This document shows, piece after piece, positions 33,830 through 42,149 of a stretch of 64,000 nucleotides of DNA (position 1 is the stretch's first letter; every line of letters begins with the position of its first letter). The notes beneath the pieces were generated by a model. The model ran no database searches, was not told the origin of the DNA, and saw only the letters and a list, made by a program, of their open reading frames with translations. The DNA comes from Actinomycetes bacterium (lineage in GTDB: Bacteria > Actinomycetota > Actinomycetes > Streptosporangiales > Streptosporangiaceae). The stretch covers positions 147,996-211,995 of the forward strand of contig JAJYTD010000003.1 in the NCBI GenBank assembly GCA_021793235.1, given 5' to 3'. Made by a program: the position numbers and the translations under genes.

Positions 33830-35240
33830 GCCCACACTCGGACAGCGGATCGCCGAGTTCGCGGCCGACGCAAGAAGCAACGGGATCCCCGATGACGTCG
33901 CCGCCAGTGTCCGGCAGCGCATCCTGGACGTGCTCGGGCTCTGCGTGGCCGCCCACCGGCTGGACACGAGCACGGCGGCCGTCGACTACCTGCTCGGCCA
34001 GGGCGGAAACCCGCAGGCACGGATCGTGGGGGTGCCTACGCCGGTGACCGCCGCCCAGGCCGCTTTCGGGAACGGTGTGCTGGCGCACTCCCTCGACTAC
34101 GACGACACCCACCTTCCCTCGGTGCTGCACCCCAGTGCCAGCGTGGTCCCCACGGCCCTGGCCGCGGCCGAGCACTCCGGTGTCAACGACGCCGGGGAGA
34201 TCCTCAGCGCCGTCGCGGTCGGCCTGGAGGTCGCGGTCCGACTGGGCATGGCAGGCTACGACCGGGAACTGGGCAACTCGGTCTTCTTCGAGCACGGCCA
34301 GCACGCCACCTCCATCTGCGGCGCCATGGGCGGCGCCGTTGCCGCGGCCATGCTGTACGGCGCGGACGCCCCCGGCATCCTCGACGCCTTGGGGATCACC
34401 GGATCGATGGCCTCCGGAATCATCGAGGCGAACCGGACCGGCGGCACCGTCAAGCGACTGCACTGCGGCTGGGCGGCCCAATCGGCCATCACCGCAGCAC
34501 AGCTGGCCAAGGGCGGCTTCACCGGACCCCCGAGCGTGCTGGAGGGGCGGTTCGGGTTCTTCCAGGCCTGGCTGCACGGCACCTTCCACCCGGAGGAGAT
34601 CACCCGGGGGCTGGGGGAGGAGTGGAGCGTACCCGGCATCTTCTTCAAGCCCTATCCGGCGAACCACTTCACCCACACCGCGATCGACGCGGGGCTGGCA
34701 CTGCACGCGCGGGGGGTCGACCCCGAGCGGATCGAGCGGATCACGCTGGCGGTGCCCTCGGCGGTGATCCGCACCATCGGCCAGCCCATCGAGACCAAAC
34801 GCGCCCCCATGACCGGCTACCAGGCGCAGTTCAGCGGCCCGTACGCGGTTGTGGCCGGCCTCCTCGGAGGCGGCGGCGGACTCGGCCTCGGGCTGGACGA
34901 CTTCACCGATGAGCTGGCCCAAGACCCGCATCGGCGCGCGCTCATGAACAAGGTCGACATCGTAGGGGCGGCACGCTGCGATGAGATCTACCCGTACCAG
35001 TTTCCCGCCGTCGTGACGGTGACCACCACCGACGGCGAGGAGATCGTCGAGGAGGCGCTGACCAACCGTGGCGGCCCGCAGCGGCCGCTGAGCGACGCGG
35101 AACTCGCCCGCAAATTCGACGACAACGTGCGCGGCCGCCTCCCCGAAGACGTGGCCGCCAACGTCCGGGAACGGGTCCTGGCTCCCGGCCCTGTCCTCGA
35201 CGTGCCCTCGATTCTGACGCAGATGTGCACCTTCCGCTGA
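33822..35240 (+). CDS. MmgE/PrpD family protein
   Basis: A 472-residue member of the 2-methylcitrate dehydratase/cis-aconitate decarboxylase/iminodisuccinate epimerase family. Motifs are LAHSLDYDDTHLPSVLHPSA (active-site Asp/His region), GLEVAVRLG, HCGWAAQSAI and KPYPANHFTHTAIDA. Family reactions are dehydration, decarboxylation or epimerisation of tricarboxylate-like acids. The ATG overlaps the cyclase stop by 8 bases. Co-transcription with a CoA transferase and hydantoinase suggests it processes a ring-opening product. Length is normal. Confidence 0.87.
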   Translation: MAEPTLGQRIAEFAADARSNGIPDDVAASVRQRILDVLGLCVAAHRLDTSTAAVDYLLGQGGNPQARIVGVPTPVTAAQAAFGNGVLAHSLDYDDTHLPSVLHPSASVVPTALAAAEHSGVNDAGEILSAVAVGLEVAVRLGMAGYDRELGNSVFFEHGQHATSICGAMGGAVAAAMLYGADAPGILDALGITGSMASGIIEANRTGGTVKRLHCGWAAQSAITAAQLAKGGFTGPPSVLEGRFGFFQAWLHGTFHPEEITRGLGEEWSVPGIFFKPYPANHFTHTAIDAGLALHARGVDPERIERITLAVPSAVIRTIGQPIETKRAPMTGYQAQFSGPYAVVAGLLGGGGGLGLGLDDFTDELAQDPHRRALMNKVDIVGAARCDEIYPYQFPAVVTVTTTDGEEIVEEALTNRGGPQRPLSDAELARKFDDNVRGRLPEDVAANVRERVLAPGPVLDVPSILTQMCTFR

Positions 35241-35272
35241 CTGACGTCAGCCCCGTCCGGTTAGGAGACCCC

Positions 35273-36742
35273 GTGACTCCCCAGCTCGATCTACTCGTCA
35301 AGAACGTCGCCGTCGTCCTCGATGAGCACCCCGAACCGCAACGGCTCGATATCGGGGTCAAGGACGAGAAGATCGTCCGGCTAGAGGCCGGTATCCCGGA
35401 GGCGGACGCCGCCCGGGTCGTCGATGGCGGCGGCCGAGTCGCCTTCCCCGGTATCGTGGACGCCCACCAGCACTGGGGCATCTACAACCCGCTCTCGGCG
35501 GATGCCGCTGTGGAGAGCCGGGCCTGTGCCCAGGGCGGGGTCACCACCGCCATCAACTACATGCGCACGGGGCAGTACTACCTGAACAAGGGCGGGCCCT
35601 ACGCCGACTTCTTCCCGGAGGTGCTCGCTGCCACCGAGGGGAAGTCGCTGGTCGACTACGCCTTCCACATCGCGCCGATGAGCTCCGAGCACCTCGACGA
35701 GATCCCGAGCCTGATCCGCGACATGGGCGTCACCTCGTTCAAGATCTTCATGTTCTACGGCAGCCACGGGCTGCACGGCCGTAGCCAGGACCAGAACTCC
35801 TTCCTGATGCTCCCCGAGGGGGAGCGCTACGACTACGCCCGGTTCGAGTTCGTGATGCGCGCCATTCAAAAGGCCCGCGAGGCCAACCCCGAACTCGCCG
35901 ACCAGATCTCGCTGTCGCTGCACTGCGAGACCGCCGAGATCATGAGCGCCTACACCAAGCTCGTCGAGGACGAGGGCAAGCTCAGCGGTCTGGAGGCATA
36001 CCACGCCTCCCGCCCGCCGCACTCCGAGGGCCTGGCGATCTCCATCGCCTCCTACCTCGCGCACGAGACCGGGCTGCCCACCATCAACCTGCTGCACCTG
36101 ACCTCGCGCAAGGCCGTCGAGGCGGCGCTGCTGATGGCGCGGACCTTCCCGCACATCAACTTCCGCCGCGAGGTCACCGTGAGCCATCTCCTCGCCGACA
36201 TCACCACCGCGCATGGGATCGGCGGCAAGGTCAACCCGCCGCTGCGGCCGCGCGAGGACGTCGAGGCCCTGTGGCGGCACGTGATCGACGGGGATATCGA
36301 CTGGGTGGTCAGCGACCACGCATGCTGCCAGGACGAGCTCAAGTTCGGTTCGGACCGTGAGGACGTCTTCCTGGCCAAGTCCGGATTCGGCGGTGCCGAG
36401 TACATGCTCGCCGGCATGATCACCGAGGGGAGGAAGCGCGGCCTGTCCTACCGGCGGATCGCCCAGCTGACCGCCGGGAACCCCGCGGCGCGGTTCGGCC
36501 TCCACAGCAAGGGCGCTATCGCGGTCGGCCTCGACGCCGACTTCTGCCTCGTGGACACGGACCGGACCTGGACGGTGCGCGCCGAGGACTCGGAGTCCGC
36601 CCAGGAGTACACCCCCTTCGAAGGCTTCGAGCTGACCGCGAAGGTCACCGACACCTTCCTGCGCGGCACGCAGATCCTGGCCGACGGTGCGGTGACGGAC
36701 ACCGCTCCGTCGGGCCGGTACCTCTCGCGCCCCACAGCCTGA
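35273..36742 (+). CDS. Dihydropyrimidinase/hydantoinase-type amidohydrolase
   Basis: A 489-residue cyclic amidohydrolase with a full binuclear metal site: DAHQHW (His65, His67), the carbamylated Lys157 in SFKIFMFYG, His217 in SLHCE, His275 in NLLHLTS and Asp348 in VVSDHACC. The family hydrolyses hydantoins, dihydropyrimidines, allantoin or other cyclic imides and amides. GTG 35273 has AGGAG 5 bases upstream. Last gene of the rightward unit; a strong hairpin follows at 36786. It is the best clue that the cluster's substrate contains a cyclic amide or passes through one. Confidence 0.9.
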   Translation: MTPQLDLLVKNVAVVLDEHPEPQRLDIGVKDEKIVRLEAGIPEADAARVVDGGGRVAFPGIVDAHQHWGIYNPLSADAAVESRACAQGGVTTAINYMRTGQYYLNKGGPYADFFPEVLAATEGKSLVDYAFHIAPMSSEHLDEIPSLIRDMGVTSFKIFMFYGSHGLHGRSQDQNSFLMLPEGERYDYARFEFVMRAIQKAREANPELADQISLSLHCETAEIMSAYTKLVEDEGKLSGLEAYHASRPPHSEGLAISIASYLAHETGLPTINLLHLTSRKAVEAALLMARTFPHINFRREVTVSHLLADITTAHGIGGKVNPPLRPREDVEALWRHVIDGDIDWVVSDHACCQDELKFGSDREDVFLAKSGFGGAEYMLAGMITEGRKRGLSYRRIAQLTAGNPAARFGLHSKGAIAVGLDADFCLVDTDRTWTVRAEDSESAQEYTPFEGFELTAKVTDTFLRGTQILADGAVTDTAPSGRYLSRPTA

Positions 36743-36785
36743 TCCCCGACCGGCCGGTGCGCGGCGGTCCGCGGCAAGAGGCTAC

Positions 36786-36824
36786 GGGGCACCGGTGCCC
36801 GCGCTAGGCGCGCACCGGTGCCCC
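36786..36824 (+). terminator. Hairpin ending the CoA-transferase/hydantoinase unit
   Basis: 13-bp perfect arms (36786-36798, 36812-36824) and a 13-base loop, 44 bases after the hydantoinase stop and before the membrane-protein gene. There is no T-run. Confidence 0.5.
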
Positions 36825-36879
36825 GCCGCATGGCACCCGGACCGGCCCACTGCCTGGTAACCAGCCCGACTGGAGACAT

Positions 36880-37617
36880 ATGGACCTCGCACAACAGATG
36901 ATCGAGCCTGTCTACGGCTTCGATCTGCACAGTTTCGCTGTGCTTCTGCACATCCTGCTACTGACCTACTGGCTCGGCGCGGACATGGGCGTCTTCTACG
37001 CCAGCAGGTTCGTGGTCAACCCCTCGGTGTCCCCGGCCGCCCGGGGCGTGGCGGCCAAGGTGATGAACGTCGTAGACCTGGCCCCCCGCATCTGCCTCGT
37101 GCTGATGCTGCCCAGCGGAGTGACCCTCATGGCAGCCACGGACCTGGGGCGCGACGTGTTCTACGGGTGGCCGCTGGCGCTGGTCTGGGCTGCGGCCCTG
37201 ATCTGGCTCGCGTTGGTCATCGTCGACTTCCGGCGTGCGCCGGTACGGTATGCCGACCTGGCGCACCGCACCGACTACGTGGTGCGGATCGCCCTCGTGC
37301 TGGGGCTTTTGGCCGTGTCCGGGTACACCTTCGTCGTCGCCGAGCCCTTCGGCGTGACCACCAACCCGAAGTGGCTGGCGGGGAAGGTGGCGGCGTATGC
37401 GCTGTGCATCTTCGGCGGGATCATGATCCGGGTGAAGCTGAGGCCGTTCGGCCCCGCCTTCGCCAAGCTGATGAGCGACGGCTCCTCGCCCGAGGTCGAG
37501 CGCGGCGTCCAGGGCGCGGTCCGCGGGTCCATCCCCTACGTGCTGCTGATCTGGGTGATGATCCTGACCGCCACCTTCCTCGGGGTGGTGAAGCCCGGCA
37601 CGGCCGCTGTCGGATGA
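36880..37617 (+). CDS. CopD-like/DUF2269-like multi-pass membrane protein
   Basis: A 245-residue integral membrane protein with about six helices: FAVLLHILLLTYWLGADMGVF, ICLVLMLPSGVTLMA, LALVWAAALIWLALVIVDF, IALVLGLLAVSGYTFVVA, VAAYALCIFGGIMI and YVLLIWVMILTATFLG. His in LLHILLLTYWLGADM resembles the metal or haem ligand of CopD/DUF2269 proteins, which have been proposed to bind haem or transport metal. ATG 36880 is preceded by TGGAGA. It follows the hydantoinase after a hairpin and faces two more hairpins downstream. It may serve an electron-transfer role for the flavoproteins; this is speculative. Confidence 0.65.
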   Translation: MDLAQQMIEPVYGFDLHSFAVLLHILLLTYWLGADMGVFYASRFVVNPSVSPAARGVAAKVMNVVDLAPRICLVLMLPSGVTLMAATDLGRDVFYGWPLALVWAAALIWLALVIVDFRRAPVRYADLAHRTDYVVRIALVLGLLAVSGYTFVVAEPFGVTTNPKWLAGKVAAYALCIFGGIMIRVKLRPFGPAFAKLMSDGSSPEVERGVQGAVRGSIPYVLLIWVMILTATFLGVVKPGTAAVG

Positions 37618-37682
37618 CCCGTGTGGCGGGCTTTCCTCCGGTCCCGCAGTGGCCTGGAGGGAGTCCGCCTCGGGTTTCCGCT

Positions 37683-37738
37683 GATCTTGACGTTGTGTAC
37701 CCCAAAGCGCGCGCTTTGGGGTACACAACGTCAAGATC
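37683..37738. repeat. 56-bp perfect palindrome (dispersed hairpin repeat, variant copy)
   Basis: Two 28-bp arms, 37683-37710 and 37711-37738, are exact reverse complements with no spacer. The outer 14 bases of each arm (GATCTTGACGTTGT and complement) equal the arms of the copies at 52971 and 56286, but the G-rich middle is replaced by a second palindrome. It lies between convergent genes. Confidence 0.85.
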
Positions 37739-37752
37739 GATCGGTGACGAGC

Positions 37753-37796
37753 ACAGCCCCCTGACTCAGGGCCTTGGGCCAGAGTCAGGGGGCTGT
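37753..37796 (-). terminator. Strong hairpin after the nitrilase-like gene
   Basis: 15-bp perfect arms (37753-37767, 37782-37796) with a 14-base loop, beginning 13 bases beyond the minus-strand stop at 37809. There is no T-run. It probably separates the convergent transcripts together with the adjacent palindrome. Confidence 0.5.
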
Positions 37797-37808
37797 ATGC
37801 GAGGGGAC

Positions 37809-38834
37809 TCAGATGATCCCGTCAGCGGCGAGCCGGTCGATGACGGAAGCCTGGACCTCTCGGAAGTGGCTGCGCTCGGGCACGCCGTCGATGTTGTTGA
37901 CGGGGTGGACGGACGTGCGGGCATAGGTGGGGGCGTAGAGATCGAACCGCTGGCGCACCAGGAGGTTGTCCATGGAGATCCGCCGGCGGAAGGCACGCAG
38001 CGAGGCCAGGTCGATCTCCGCGTGCGCGGCCATCGAGGACCCCAGTGCCGCCTCGGCGAGGACGCTGCCGCGGAAGTCGACGACCTTGCTGCTGCCGTCG
38101 GCCGAGGCAGGGGGAAGGGCGGTGCCGAATACGCCCGCGGTGTTCGCCGAGACCACGTAGGCGCTGTTCTCTATCGCGCGCGCGAGTTTCGCGACGTTCT
38201 TCGGCGACAGGAGCGCACTGCTGATCTCGGAGGAGCTGTGCACGAACACCTCCGCGCCCCGCATGGCGAAGCAGCGGGCCAGCTCCGGGAACAGGATCTC
38301 CTCAGAGGCGATCGGCGCCAGCCGGCCGATCTCGGTGTCGGCGACCGGGAACAGCGAATCCTCGCCGTAGATCTCCAGGTAGCGATCCAGCACATCGTGC
38401 GGTGAGACCGTCCACATGGAGTGGAGCCGCCGATAGTGCAGCACCCGGCGGCCGTCAGGCCCCAGGATCACGCAGCCCTGGAAGTAGACGTCGGGGAAGT
38501 GCGGGTCGGTCTCGTAGGCGTTGACCGCGAGGTAGACGTCGGCGTCGGAGGCCAGCTGGCCCAGGCGCCGGTACTCCGGGCCGTCCGGATCGAGCGCCGC
38601 CCGCTCGGCCCACACGGGAAGCGGCTCGCCCATCGGGGGACCGGTGAGGACGTACTCGGGGAGCACCACCAGCCGGAGGTCCTGGCCGATGGTCCGCTTG
38701 GCGGCGATGGTCTCCTTGTGGATCCGGTCGATGGACTCGTTGATGGCGTCCCTCGCCGCCGGGGTGTCCACGTGGTCGTTCACCGCGTGGCACGCCGTCT
38801 GCAGGGCAAGGGCGCGGTATCTCTGGGTCGTCAA
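37809..38834 (-). CDS. Nitrilase-superfamily protein lacking the catalytic cysteine
   Basis: A 341-residue carbon-nitrogen-hydrolase fold. The glutamate is present (VVLPEYVL, Glu60). The usual Lys in YRKxH is Arg (HYRRLHS, Arg136). The nucleophilic Cys of GRLGxxICYD is Ser (GRLAPIASEEILFPELAR, Ser177), with identical spacing to FPELAR. By family rules it should not form the thioimidate or thioester, so it may be a pseudo-enzyme, a Ser variant or a binding protein. It follows the lipocalin-like gene in a two-gene leftward unit and faces hairpins at its end. Confidence 0.8.
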   Translation of the reverse strand: MTTQRYRALALQTACHAVNDHVDTPAARDAINESIDRIHKETIAAKRTIGQDLRLVVLPEYVLTGPPMGEPLPVWAERAALDPDGPEYRRLGQLASDADVYLAVNAYETDPHFPDVYFQGCVILGPDGRRVLHYRRLHSMWTVSPHDVLDRYLEIYGEDSLFPVADTEIGRLAPIASEEILFPELARCFAMRGAEVFVHSSSEISSALLSPKNVAKLARAIENSAYVVSANTAGVFGTALPPASADGSSKVVDFRGSVLAEAALGSSMAAHAEIDLASLRAFRRRISMDNLLVRQRFDLYAPTYARTSVHPVNNIDGVPERSHFREVQASVIDRLAADGII

Positions 38835-38949
38835 GGCATTCCCTTGGCTGCGTCGGGGTGTGCCAGTGCCCGCGGCTCGAACAGGGCGAGTTCGCTGTCA
38901 AGGCCGGGCCTCGGGCACTGACTCGTCATATCCGCTGTGCGTCCGCCGG

Positions 38950-39402
38950 TCACTTCACCCGGAGTTCCTGGATGACCGTGCGCTTGACGACCCGGTCGCC
39001 TTCCATCCAGTGCCAGGTGCGGATCTTCTGCTGGCCGTCCTTGCTGAGCTGGATGAGCTCATACAGGTAGTCGCCGTCTCCGGTGGCGCTCTTGTAGCGC
39101 CAGGTGAGCAGGATCGTGAGGTCGTCGGTCTGGTGCATGTGGCCGATGATCCGATCGTTGTCGAACCATACGTCCTTGCCGCGGAGGTGACCGTTGAACT
39201 CGATGGACTGCTGGCGCCCATCGTCCCAGGTGTAGGTGTTGATCTGCGTGATGTCGCAGGAGCCGTCGTCGGGCAGCCAGCAGTTCAGGTGCGAGGCGTG
39301 CCGGTCCACGATCTCACCCTCCGGGGTGATGTGCACGTACTCACCGCTCCACTGCCCGGCGTGCTTCTCCAGGATCGGAAAGGCGTCCAGCAGGTTGCTC
39401 AT
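38950..39402 (-). CDS. Small lipocalin-like protein, DUF3598-type
   Basis: A 150-residue protein with FPILEKHAGQWSGEYVHI at the N-terminus, then antiparallel beta-rich sequence (SIEFNGHLRGKDVWFDNDRI, LLTWRYKSATG, IRTWHWMEGDRVVKRTVIQE). This matches the small lipocalin/DUF3598 pattern known from bilin-binding and uncharacterised proteins. ATG 39402 follows GAGGAAGC; the upstream nine-codon extension is not needed. First gene of the unit with the nitrilase-fold protein, 115 bases apart. It could bind a hydrophobic intermediate; no catalytic motif seen. Confidence 0.65.
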   Translation of the reverse strand: MSNLLDAFPILEKHAGQWSGEYVHITPEGEIVDRHASHLNCWLPDDGSCDITQINTYTWDDGRQQSIEFNGHLRGKDVWFDNDRIIGHMHQTDDLTILLTWRYKSATGDGDYLYELIQLSKDGQQKIRTWHWMEGDRVVKRTVIQELRVK

Positions 39403-39697
39403 CGGAGCTTCCTCTCGACAGTTCAAGGGAACAGGGTCTGCTGGCCGTCCGCGCGATGCGCGGTGGCCGCATTGGATACCCTATTCCATTACATGGAACA
39501 TTGTCACTAACAGTGGAACTTTTACCGATGCTCTTCTGGGGGACGTGGGAAGAGTAAGGTGTTGCGCCGGGTGCTCCGGCTGTGACGCCCACGAACTTCC
39601 TGGGCAATGCGCTACTGCTACCCCGTCCTGGTCGCTGGGTTGCCGGGACAGCCAGTACGTAACAGTGTTTCTATAGAATCTGCAAGGAGGGAACCGT
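39403..39697. other. Divergent promoter region with IclR-type site
   Basis: 295 bases between the lipocalin-like gene and the MDR reductase. Beyond the operator at 39494-39518 there is a palindrome TTCCATTACATGGAA (39484-39498) sharing one half-site with it, so each divergent promoter may have its own arrangement. No gene seen. Confidence 0.45.
39494..39518 (+). promoter_or_regulatory. IclR-type operator copy (lipocalin/MDR divergent region)
   Basis: Plus-strand TGGAACATTGTCACT (first arm perfect, second weak) with TGGAA exactly 20 bp further. An overlapping TTCCAT-TAC-ATGGAA palindrome lies on the left side. Confidence 0.5.
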
Positions 39698-40702
39698 ATG
39701 GGGAACGCGACGAGTTCGTCAAAGGCCGCGCGCCGGGTCGTCCTCGCGGCGCACCCGTCCGGACTCCCCACGGCCGAGTGCTTCGCCGTCGATACGGAGC
39801 CGGTCCCCGTCCCGCGGGACGGAGAACTGCTCCTGCGTGTCCGGGAACTCACCGTGGAACCGTTCGTGCGCAGGCTGATCAACCCCGGCGGCGATGTGGG
39901 AATCGGAGACTGCCCGCCCGCCACCGCGATCGCCGAGGTCGTCGGTTCCGCTGATCCCGACCACCCGGCAGGGACCCCGGTGCTGGCCGCGACCGGCTGG
40001 CGCGAATGGGCGGCCGTGCCCGCCGACACCGTGCGCCGACTCGACCTGCCCGCGGGAGTCCCGGACACCGCCGCACTCACCGCTCTGGGCACCTCCGGAC
40101 TCACCGCCTATGCCGCGCACGCCCGGCACCTGGCGCCGGCCGCAGGGGAGACCGTCGTCATCTCCTCCGCGACCGGCGCGGTGGGGTCGGTCGCCGGACA
40201 TCTCGCCCGGGAAGCCGGCGCGCGGACGGTGGCGCTCGTCGGCGACACGGCCAAAGCCGAGGCCGCCCGCGAGGTGCTGGGCTACTCCGCCGCGGTGGTG
40301 CGGACCTCTCCACAGTGGCGCGCGGAGCTGGCCGGGGCCTGCCCGGACGGTATCGACGCCTACCTGCACATGGGCGGGGCCCCGCTACTCGACGCAGTGC
40401 TGGACCTGGCGTCGGTGGGAGCCCGTATCTCGCTGTGCGGGCTGATGGACCGCTACAACGGCGGCCCGGACACGTGGCTGCCGGCGAGTGTGCTCATCGG
40501 TCGCCGTATCACCGTGCGGGGCATGGTCGTCCAGGACCACCTCGACCTGGTCGGCGAGCACCGCGCCGCGGTGCTGCCGATGCTGGAATCCGGTGAGCTG
40601 CGGCTGTGGCATGAGTACCACCAGGGAATAGAGTCGCTGCCCGCGGCTTTCTCCCGGGTGATGTCCGGCCGGAACCGCGGCAAGGCCGTCGTCCAGATGT
40701 AG
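39698..40702 (+). CDS. MDR family NADP-dependent oxidoreductase (CurA/leukotriene-B4-dehydrogenase-like)
   Basis: A 334-residue zinc-free medium-chain reductase. It has FVRRLINPGG in the substrate domain (compare RGRMN in LTB4DH relatives), LTALGTSGLTAYAA, and the NADP motif ISSATGAVGSVAGHLA near 150-165. It ends with LWHEYHQGIESLPAAF, the family tail that closes the active site. The family reduces C=C bonds of enones. AAGGAGG lies about 7 bases before the ATG. Single gene, convergent with the aldehyde dehydrogenase and read from a promoter with an IclR-type site. Confidence 0.83.
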   Translation: MGNATSSSKAARRVVLAAHPSGLPTAECFAVDTEPVPVPRDGELLLRVRELTVEPFVRRLINPGGDVGIGDCPPATAIAEVVGSADPDHPAGTPVLAATGWREWAAVPADTVRRLDLPAGVPDTAALTALGTSGLTAYAAHARHLAPAAGETVVISSATGAVGSVAGHLAREAGARTVALVGDTAKAEAAREVLGYSAAVVRTSPQWRAELAGACPDGIDAYLHMGGAPLLDAVLDLASVGARISLCGLMDRYNGGPDTWLPASVLIGRRITVRGMVVQDHLDLVGEHRAAVLPMLESGELRLWHEYHQGIESLPAAFSRVMSGRNRGKAVVQM

Positions 40703-40763
40703 CCGGTCGGCAAGGGGCGGGGCCGGGCCGCTGAGAACCGGCGGCCACGGCGCCCCGCCCGGA

Positions 40764-42149
40764 TCAGGCTTCCTCGGTGTACCACCACGGCTGGATCCGC
40801 GGCTGCCGGCGCTGCAGCAGCACGCGCTTGTGCAGGAACCGTGTGATGGACTCCGGGCCCATCCGGCTGGGCCCCAGCCCGGAGTTCTTGAACGCCTGCT
40901 TCTCCCCTTCGGGGACCATCCCGGTCAGGCAGACGTCGTTGATGCTCACCCCGCCCGCGAAGAGCCGGCCCGCGATCGCCAGGGCCTGCTCCCGCGGCCC
41001 GAAGACCGCTGCGGAAAGGCCGTAGTCGGTCGCGTTGGCCAGCTCGACGGCCTCGTCGGCGGAGTCCACCGCCATCACCGGGATGACCGGGCCGAAGGTC
41101 TCCTCGGTCAGCACGCGCATGGAGTGGTCGACATGGGTCAGCACGGTCGGGGGCAGGAAGAACGCGCCATTGTGCTCTGTCACCGTGCCACCGGTACGTA
41201 CCTGAGCGCCTTTGGCGACCGCGTCCTCGATCTGTGCGGTGACGACGTCGGCCTGCCGCGGATCGATGAACCTGCCGATGTCCCCGGTCCCCGGGCCGTC
41301 ATAGGCGACGGTCACCTTCGCGGCGCGGGAGAGCAGCCGGTCGGTGAACTCGTCGGCCACCGGGCGCTCCACGTACACCCGCTCCAACGACATGCAGGAT
41401 TGGCCGGTGTTGGCCGTGGAGCCCCACAGGATGCCGGCGCTCGCCACGTCGAGGTCGGCCCCCGCGGTCACGATCGCCGCGTCTTTGCCGCCGAGTTCGA
41501 GGAAGGCCGGAATGAACCGCGCCGCGGCGGCCGCGGCCACCGCCCTGCCGGTGTCCACGCTGCCGGTGAAGCAGACCGCGTCGGCTTCCGCGACGATCTG
41601 CTGACCGATCTTCGGCCCGCCCTCGATGATGGCCAGCACCTCGGCCAGTTCCGGGACCGCGGCGATGGTCTGCTGGAGGACGGGAACGAAGTCCGGGGTC
41701 AGCTCGCTGGGCTTGACCACGACGGTGCACCCGGCGATGAGCGCGGGCACGGCGTCGATGAGCGCGAGCTGAAGGGGGAAGTTCCACGGTGCGATGGCGC
41801 CCACGACACCGAGCGGTACCGGCGCCTGGATCAGGGCGACATCCGGGTTGGAGTTCGGCCGGTGCTGGTCGCCGACGATGAGCTCCCGACCCCACCGGGC
41901 GCAGCGGTCGATGCCGGCGAGGACGGAGTCGACCTCCATGTTCGAGATCGGCAGCCGGCCGGTCGCCTTGGCGAGCGCGTCGACGAGGTCCGTGCGATGC
42001 GTTTCGAGCTGCTCCCGCCAGGCCAGCAGCACGTTGATCCGCTCGTCGACGGGACGGCGCGCCCATCGGGCACCCGACTCCCGCAGTGCCGTGATCGTCT
42101 CGGTCACCCTGGCCTGGTCTGCGCCGGGTACCGTTGCGTTGCCGCTCAT
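40764..42149 (-). CDS. Aldehyde dehydrogenase
   Basis: A 461-residue NAD(P)-dependent aldehyde dehydrogenase. Landmarks are APWNFPLQLA with the oxyanion Asn (about 120), KPSELTP (about 146), FTGSVDTGR, FLELGGK with Glu218, NTGQSCMS with nucleophilic Cys252, and EETFGPVIPV. All catalytic residues are present. ATG 42149 overlaps the stop of the tandem hydrolase (ATGA). In this unit it would oxidise an aldehyde released by the preceding enzyme. Substrate is not evident. Confidence 0.92.
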   Translation of the reverse strand: MSGNATVPGADQARVTETITALRESGARWARRPVDERINVLLAWREQLETHRTDLVDALAKATGRLPISNMEVDSVLAGIDRCARWGRELIVGDQHRPNSNPDVALIQAPVPLGVVGAIAPWNFPLQLALIDAVPALIAGCTVVVKPSELTPDFVPVLQQTIAAVPELAEVLAIIEGGPKIGQQIVAEADAVCFTGSVDTGRAVAAAAAARFIPAFLELGGKDAAIVTAGADLDVASAGILWGSTANTGQSCMSLERVYVERPVADEFTDRLLSRAAKVTVAYDGPGTGDIGRFIDPRQADVVTAQIEDAVAKGAQVRTGGTVTEHNGAFFLPPTVLTHVDHSMRVLTEETFGPVIPVMAVDSADEAVELANATDYGLSAAVFGPREQALAIAGRLFAGGVSINDVCLTGMVPEGEKQAFKNSGLGPSRMGPESITRFLHKRVLLQRRQPRIQPWWYTEEA

